From NCBI RefSeq assembly GCF_016807805.1, contig NZ_CP063364.1, forward strand, positions 1-64,000: a DNA stretch of 64,000 bases. Reading direction: 5' to 3'. This DNA is from Xanthobacter dioxanivorans (GTDB lineage: Bacteria > Pseudomonadota > Alphaproteobacteria > Rhizobiales > Xanthobacteraceae). Shown here piece after piece: positions 58,990 to 64,000 of this stretch. Below the pieces are notes generated by a model. That model saw only the letters and a program-made list of their open reading frames with translations, was not told the DNA's origin and ran no database searches. Numbering within the stretch: position 1 is the stretch's first letter; each line of letters begins with the position of its first letter. The position numbers were made by a program, and so were the translations under genes.

Positions 58990-60410
58990 GCCGCCGTCTC
59001 CTGCTCCTCGCGCGAGAGCAGCAGGCTGTTCTTCACGCTGGCGTCGAAATGGGGGAGGCCATCAACATTGAGGACGTAGCGGCGCGCCTCACGCACCAGG
59101 GCCGCCGGCGCATCCTCGACGAACGGCTCCGGGATGGCCGCCCCGAGGCGGGTCTCGGCCCGGTAGTGCTCAAACAGGCCGGAGGCCTCGGCGCACGGCG
59201 TCGCCATCCCGACATAGATCAGGGAGCGCCACAGCGGCTGGTCGATAAACCGCATCCACAGGAAGCCGTTCGGCGGGAAGATGCCGGACTTGCGCGTCTC
59301 CTCGAGGGCGTGCGCGAGGACGCCGGCGATGAAGCCGCGCCGCGCCAGAACCGGGTCGATCGCGAGGCGCGCCTTCGGTTCATCCACGCCCGTGATCGGG
59401 ATGCGCTTGTTCAGGTCGGCGATCTCGTCGGCCGTCGCACTGCCTGTGATGAGCAGGGGAAGGGCCAGGCGGGCGTTCTTCACGACTGTGAATTCCGGCG
59501 CCCGCTCCTGCAGGAAGGCGGCGAGCGCCACCGGCGGGTTCTCCGTAGCGAGGCCGTCGTGGATATCCAGCACCACTTCGCGGGTCTTCTCGGCCTCGAC
59601 CGCCTTCATGATCTCGCGCCACACGTCGCGCATGTACTCATCCACGCGCTTGATGGTGGAGAGGAAGGCCTTCTCGTCCTTGCCGGTCATGGCGTTGATC
59701 CGCGCCAGCGTCGCATAGAGCACGACGGCGTGGTGCCAGGGCAGGTCGGCGACGATCGCGCTCACGTCATCGCGGGACGCCGTCAGGCGGGGCCGCGGTC
59801 CCGAGGTGTCGTAGCAGCGCAGGAACGGGTTTTTGGGGCCGAAGTTGGCGATGAGGCCGGCCCGGGCCTTCTCCAGGTCGAACCGGGGGAGGCCGCCCAC
59901 CACCGAGATGGCGCCCGCCGAGCGCAGAAATTCCTGGGCCGTCATCGGCATGCCTGCGGCACCGCGGTCCTGCGGGTAGGCGCTCATGTCGAACCGCAGG
60001 AAGAACGCATTGTGGGGATAGAGCGGCGCCACCTTGCCCATGATGTCTCGATAGCTGGGCGGCTCATCGTGGGCGGTGAAATTGCCGATATGGGCGGCCC
60101 GCACCTTCTGCCAGGCAGAATAGCCCATCACGCCGATCAGGATCGAGAAGAACACCCCGAAGGGGATGCTCGAGAGAAAGAGAGACCAGAATTCGTAGCC
60201 ACCCTTCCTTGGCACCATCGCGAAATAGCGCCCCCACCCGGTGAAGCTCCACAGTCCCACCGTCTCGACCAGGCGGCTGATCCGGTAGACCGGCCCCAGG
60301 ACAGGACTCAGCACGAGCCACAGGATCGAACCCACGAAGGTTACGAGGGCCACAAGGAGGCCGGCGAGCAGCCATTCATTGAAGTCGCGGGGGGAGCCAC
60401 CGTTCGCCAT
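58986..60410 (-). CDS. dotM: DotM/IcmP (TrbA)-type IVB secretion protein
   Basis: 474 residues. Two N-terminal membrane helices (about 13-38, LLAGLLVALVTFVGSILWLV; and 78-98, FLSSIPFGVFFSILIGVMGY), then a large cytosolic domain ending with GLFEHYRAETRLGAAIPEPF and AALVREARRYVL. This matches DotM/IcmP, which works with the DotL coupling ATPase in type IVB secretion and IncI-type conjugation. Starts 6 bases after the previous gene's stop on this strand. Confidence 0.82.
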   Translation of the reverse strand: MANGGSPRDFNEWLLAGLLVALVTFVGSILWLVLSPVLGPVYRISRLVETVGLWSFTGWGRYFAMVPRKGGYEFWSLFLSSIPFGVFFSILIGVMGYSAWQKVRAAHIGNFTAHDEPPSYRDIMGKVAPLYPHNAFFLRFDMSAYPQDRGAAGMPMTAQEFLRSAGAISVVGGLPRFDLEKARAGLIANFGPKNPFLRCYDTSGPRPRLTASRDDVSAIVADLPWHHAVVLYATLARINAMTGKDEKAFLSTIKRVDEYMRDVWREIMKAVEAEKTREVVLDIHDGLATENPPVALAAFLQERAPEFTVVKNARLALPLLITGSATADEIADLNKRIPITGVDEPKARLAIDPVLARRGFIAGVLAHALEETRKSGIFPPNGFLWMRFIDQPLWRSLIYVGMATPCAEASGLFEHYRAETRLGAAIPEPFVEDAPAALVREARRYVLNVDGLPHFDASVKNSLLLSREEQETAA

Positions 60411-60416
60411 GATGCG

Positions 60417-61295
60417 TCACATCCCCATGCCGGCGGACGCCACGGGGACCGCATTGGACCCGGGCTCCCAGCGATTGTCGTAGGACCCTTGACTGGCCAT
60501 CACGTTGTCGCTGATCCGCACCTCGGCGCCGTGCTCCTCGAGCAGGGCTCCGAGCATCGCCGTCGCACCATGTTCGACGCCGGCATAGGTGCCGGCCAGC
60601 AGGACGTAGGGGCGCTCCGCCGCGCCGAGCCCTTCCACGAGCCAGCGGCCCGCCGCTTCCATGTCCCGGCCCCAGGCGACGAAACCCGTGTCCATCGCGG
60701 TCTGGACGGCGCGCGCCAGGTGCCGCTGACCGATACAGTCGGATTCCTCCAACAGGCGGAGGCTGTCGCCGTTGTGGAGCACCACCACTTCCGCGCCGGC
60801 GCCGAGTTCCAGCTGGATGTCGTGCGCCTGGTCGTGCATGGCATCGGCGGTGATGTCGTAATCCGGCCCATGGTCCTTCAGGCCCTCCACCAGATCGCCG
60901 GGATGAACGATGACGACCAGGGGCCGCTCCACGTGAGCCTCGGCCTTCACGAGGGGCTGGACGCCGTCCAGCGCCCGGTTCTCCCGCTCGAAGCGGTCAA
61001 AAGCCCGCACGAAAGGCCAGTAGTCCGCCATCCGAGCGCTCGCCAGCGGTTCGTTCGGCAGCCGGTGCGGCTTCGCGCGCGGATGCCCCGCATAGGCGTC
61101 GGCGCTCCGCACCGCCTCCTCGTGAGCCTCCTGGTCGGTCCAAATGTCGGGGTTGGTCGAGATCCCCTCCACGCGATCGGCCCACGCCCCCCAGATCTCC
61201 GAGCGCTCCTCCCCGCCCTCTGGCGAGTAGGTGTACGGCGCGAGGCCGCAGTCCTGCGCCAGCTTGTCGATCGTCGCACGGTCCCGGTCCATCAC
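60417..61295 (-). CDS. conjugation-region hypothetical protein, 292 aa
   Basis: MMDRDRATIDKLAQDCGLAP start; VIVHPGDLVEGLKDHGPDYD and QLELGAGAEVVVLHNGDSLR then YVLLAGTYAGVEHGATAMLG read as a soluble alpha/beta protein. No family recognised; sits between the pilin-like gene and dotM. Confidence 0.5.
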   Translation of the reverse strand: MMDRDRATIDKLAQDCGLAPYTYSPEGGEERSEIWGAWADRVEGISTNPDIWTDQEAHEEAVRSADAYAGHPRAKPHRLPNEPLASARMADYWPFVRAFDRFERENRALDGVQPLVKAEAHVERPLVVIVHPGDLVEGLKDHGPDYDITADAMHDQAHDIQLELGAGAEVVVLHNGDSLRLLEESDCIGQRHLARAVQTAMDTGFVAWGRDMEAAGRWLVEGLGAAERPYVLLAGTYAGVEHGATAMLGALLEEHGAEVRISDNVMASQGSYDNRWEPGSNAVPVASAGMGM

Positions 61296-61330
61296 ACCTC
61301 TCCATCATCAGATCGCAAATGCAGGGTGGC

Positions 61331-61354
61331 GGCGGCCGGCCCGAGCCGGCCGCC
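61331..61354 (-). terminator. GC hairpin after the pilin-like gene
   Basis: GGCGGCCGGC (61331-61340) and GCCGGCCGCC (61345-61354), 10-bp perfect stem with the loop CCGA. No U run. It may stabilise or attenuate the message downstream of 61364. Confidence 0.5.
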
Positions 61355-61363
61355 GGCCCAGGA

Positions 61364-61843
61364 TCAGCCGGTCGCGAAGTTGGTCGTGGCGCCGACGATG
61401 ATGCCGATGATGGTGAGCAAGGCGCCGATGGCGAGACCGGCGACGGAGGCGCCGACGTTCTCGCGGCTGTTCTCGTTCTGCACCGCGTCGTAGAGCTTCT
61501 TGCCGCTGACCGCCGCCAGGATGAGACCGACCACGCCAGCGGCGATGGCGACGATCGTCGCGATGTTGCCGCCGAACGTCGTCACCGACGTGGTGTTGAG
61601 ATTGGAGCTCGAGGCCGTCGAACGGGCCGTCTTCAGGAAATCGAGCGGTGCGGCCGGATCGGTGGTCGAGGTCTGCGCCGCCGCCGGCAGGGCGGAGAGG
61701 CAGACGACGCTGGCCGACGCGAGGCACCCGTAATAGGCGTGCGCCACGCGGGCGCGCGCAGCGGCGAGCGAGCCCGCCGTGCTCCGGATGGCGGGCGGAT
61801 CGCCGGCCGCACTGAACATCTCGGACTTCAGGCCGAGCAGCAT
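61364..61843 (-). CDS. small secreted/membrane protein of the type IVB apparatus (IcmD/VirB2-like layout)
   Basis: 159 residues from ATG 61843 (GAAGGAG upstream). A late signal peptide (about 36-56; CLASASVVCLSALPAAAQ), then two hydrophobic helices (IATIVAIAAGVVGLILAAVS; VAGLAIGALLTIIGIIVGAT) joined by a short loop (KKLYDAVQNENSRENV), the pattern of VirB2/IcmD-type pilins. It lies directly downstream of dotO, where such proteins occur in type IVB loci. No exact family match. Confidence 0.6.
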   Translation of the reverse strand: MLLGLKSEMFSAAGDPPAIRSTAGSLAAARARVAHAYYGCLASASVVCLSALPAAAQTSTTDPAAPLDFLKTARSTASSSNLNTTSVTTFGGNIATIVAIAAGVVGLILAAVSGKKLYDAVQNENSRENVGASVAGLAIGALLTIIGIIVGATTNFATG

Positions 61844-61856
61844 GTGGATGCTCCTT

Positions 61857-64000
61857 CTATTGGGCTGCAAGTAGGGTGGTGGGTCTGCCACTTGGGCGCT
61901 CGCCGCTTCCGGCAAGTAGTTCTCCCATGATCTGATCGACGATGATCTTGGGAATTCGTGTGTCCGTATCAGTTGTAGAGGCCTGTACCCGCTCCCAATG
62001 CTCGATCGCCGACGCATCGGGGTATCGCTGGGCAAGAATGCGCAAGGCTTCATTGACCGAGACGCGCCGATACAGCTCGTCGCGCACCAGGCGGTCTTCC
62101 TTCTTGGTGGTCAGGGCCCACAGCAGGCGCGGTCCCATCAGATTGGTCATGACCGCCCAGCGCTCTTCCTCCCGGAGCATGTACCGGACCAGGAAGCTCG
62201 CCCCGCGACCCTTCCGCGGGCCATGCACGTGGCGTTCGAGATCCTTCTTCACCGCATCACTGAAGCCGAACACGCTCCGCGCCTCCTCGCGCAGTTGCTG
62301 GCTGTCGGCATTGAGGATCATGACGGTGGATGCCATGTCCTTCATGCCCTTGAAGTCCTCGAGGAGCTGGGAGACCAGGATGATCTCGAGGCCCCACTTT
62401 CGGCCCTCGCGAGCGTCGGAGCGCACCAGCCGGGCGATGCCTTCGGTCCCGCCGGTGAGGTGGTATTCGTCCATGGCAAGACGCTTGGGCGTCTCGGCAA
62501 TGTCGTCGTAATGCGCCTGCCAGTACGCCTCATAGACCCCGCGGAGGTCTCCGGACGGAAGCGCCATGGACCGGATTTCCTCGGCATACCCGCCGATCTT
62601 GGACAGGAAGGCCTGTCGGGCCGCCATGAAGAACAGGCTGTTGTTGCGGTCGGCCTCCTCGCTCTTGTAGCGCTGGACCACGTCCTGCAGGTCGATCGAC
62701 ATGATCCGTGCCTCGCCAAGATCGAGGCGCGAGACGTTGGAAAAGATCGGGTACTTCTCGACGGCGCGTTCGATCGACCGCTGCGCCATCTGCACGAGGA
62801 GGGGGGGAAGTCCTCCCGGATCATGCTTTCGCTGAGAATGGCCGACACATCCTCAAGACGCGGCATCGCATAGCGCTGCGCCCGCATGGCCAGCATCGGC
62901 TTGCCGGCCAGCATGAAGCCATCGACAAGTTGCCACCACTTCGTCCTGTCCCGCAGGGGTAGGTCCAGCTCCTCGGCATGGCGATCAAGCTCAGGCTCTA
63001 TGCCGGCCTGCCAGGCGTTTGCGGCGTTCGTGAACTCGAGGTCCGATTTCGACTTGTAGAGGCGACTGATGACACGCGTGATGAGCTGTTCCGAGAGCTC
63101 GGTGCCGGGGCCGCGCAGGCCAAACAGGGTCGAAAGGAAGTTCTCCACGAAGGCCGATTCACGCGGGAGCGGATACCGGCGACCGAGCCCCAGATCCAAC
63201 GGGTTGATGGCGTGATGCGTGGCGTTTTCGAGACGCACATAGATCGCCTCGTGCTGACGCCCCTCGGGCAGGGCATTCTTCACCACTTGGATGTAGCCGC
63301 TCGACGACACCCCCACGTCGATGATGGAGATGAAGGGGAGCCTTCGCCCTCCGCTGTACGCGGTGAAATCATAGTTGAGGCGGTTGAGCAGCACCGACTT
63401 GCCGGAACCCGGGGTCGCATAGATCAGCGACAGCCAGAAATTCTGGTCGGCCGAGAAGGCCTCGTGGGGCATCAACTTCCCGTCTGTCGAAAGGAAGACC
63501 GACTCCCCTCGGCTGAAAATCGGTGCCGTCCGGTGGAAAGGCAGCATCGCGGCGGCGTGAGACAGGGGCGCAAGCGTTGCCGGCGGCACCACGGCGCGCA
63601 TCGTCATTCCGGGCACCGTCTCGGCGAGGGCCCGCATCGGATTGTGGGGCGCCTCCATGACCAGGGCGTCGCCCCAGCTCATGAGGGCGCGCACCAGGTA
63701 GCTCCGGCGCTGTTCAAGGATTTCCGGCGGCTCGCCCGGCTCGACCCACGTCGTGGCGATGATCCGGGCCTTGCACACGGTGTCCATATCGCGCTCGTGG
63801 ATCTCCTGCAGGGTGCGCAGCGCCTGGAAGAGGTTCTTGGTAGTCGGGCTCGTCCAGCTCGCCAGGCCGGCGAGCACCTTGCGCAGCCCAAAGCCGCTGG
63901 CGCCCTCGATATCCTCGAAGTGGAACGCGATGCGGAACGGCATGCCGGCCGCCCGATGGTTCACGATCGAGGCGATGAGCTGGTTGAAGTGCTGGAGGAT
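61857..64000 (-). pseudogene. dotO: DotO/IcmB (TraU)-type IVB ATPase, frameshifted and cut by the window edge
   Basis: The 5' end lies beyond 64000. Walker A TPGSGKSVLLNRL is followed by FISIIDVGVSSSGYIQVVKN. The frame breaks at the G7 run 62801-62807; with one base added it joins DFPPLLVQMAQRSIERAVEK in the next frame and runs to 61857 (LAMDEYHLTGG, MILNADSQQLREEARSVFGF). IcmB/DotO and its IncI counterpart TraU energise type IVB transfer. One missing C in a run of seven suggests consensus error; otherwise the system is dead. Confidence 0.85.

Noticed and set aside
58980..61493. 837-residue plus-strand ORF
   Set aside because: It lies opposite dotM and its neighbour, is His/Arg-rich and shows no domain; high-GC DNA gives long false frames opposite true genes.

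Overview
The window is GC-rich alphaproteobacterial DNA with a mobile or plasmid-like character. The best taxonomic clue is the locus at 11.7-16.0 kb. Its haloacid dehalogenase, permease and sigma-54 activator correspond almost residue for residue, as I recall them, to dhlB, dhlC and dhlR of Xanthobacter autotrophicus GJ10. That suggests Xanthobacteraceae (Hyphomicrobiales) or a close relative that acquired the locus. I found no rRNA, tRNA, CRISPR array or core housekeeping cluster.

Layout. (1) 0-11 kb: a run of small plasmid or phage-type genes (DUF5983-like protein, XRE and ribbon-helix-helix regulators, a VapBC-like toxin-antitoxin pair, a serine recombinase), with a decayed DEDDh exonuclease and several frameshifted genes. 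(2) 11.0-16.0 kb: haloacid catabolism: an HPP-family gene (frameshifted), dhlB, dhlC and a DUF485 partner, transcribed away from dhlR, with a clear -24/-12 promoter between. (3) 16.0-21.2 kb: three related GC hairpins, a nest of very small one-helix membrane ORFs, a diguanylate cyclase, then a scrap-yard of truncated 3' gene ends (oxidoreductase, LysR, IS1182-type transposase, SRAP peptidase). (4) 21.2-24.1 kb: a MerR regulator divergent from a Zn/Cd/Pb P-type ATPase. (5) 24.1-46.6 kb: a defence-rich prophage remnant: DarTG, an XRE repressor facing an early phage-like operon, an MmeI-like restriction-modification enzyme, a late operon that keeps ejection or internal virion proteins but no capsid or tail genes, and a large Mrr-nuclease/STAND-ATPase protein. 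(6) 47.1-52.5 kb: a serine recombinase and a P4-type island module (RepA-like ATPase, AlpA-like regulator, tyrosine integrase). (7) 52.6-64 kb: a GIY-YIG/SNase fusion, an FkbM methyltransferase and part of a type IVB (Dot/Icm, MPF-I) conjugation operon (DotM, DotO, a pilin-like protein, a DotL-like fragment protein and unfamiliar paralogues).

How it fits together. The left flank (0-11 kb) and the right flank (52.6-64 kb) look like parts of one conjugative backbone. The middle 41 kb looks like an inserted mosaic, with a tyrosine integrase at its right end. The same ATGCCAACAA repeats with 12-bp phasing lie next to the integrase (52.5 kb) and at 11.0 kb, so they may mark the two ends of an integrative island carrying the dhl genes, the metal pump and the defence genes. 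This is inference; no core attachment duplication longer than about 6 bp is visible.

Many genes carry single-base frameshifts, several of them at runs of G or C. Some may be consensus errors rather than true decay, and this matters for the exonuclease, DotO and STAND calls.
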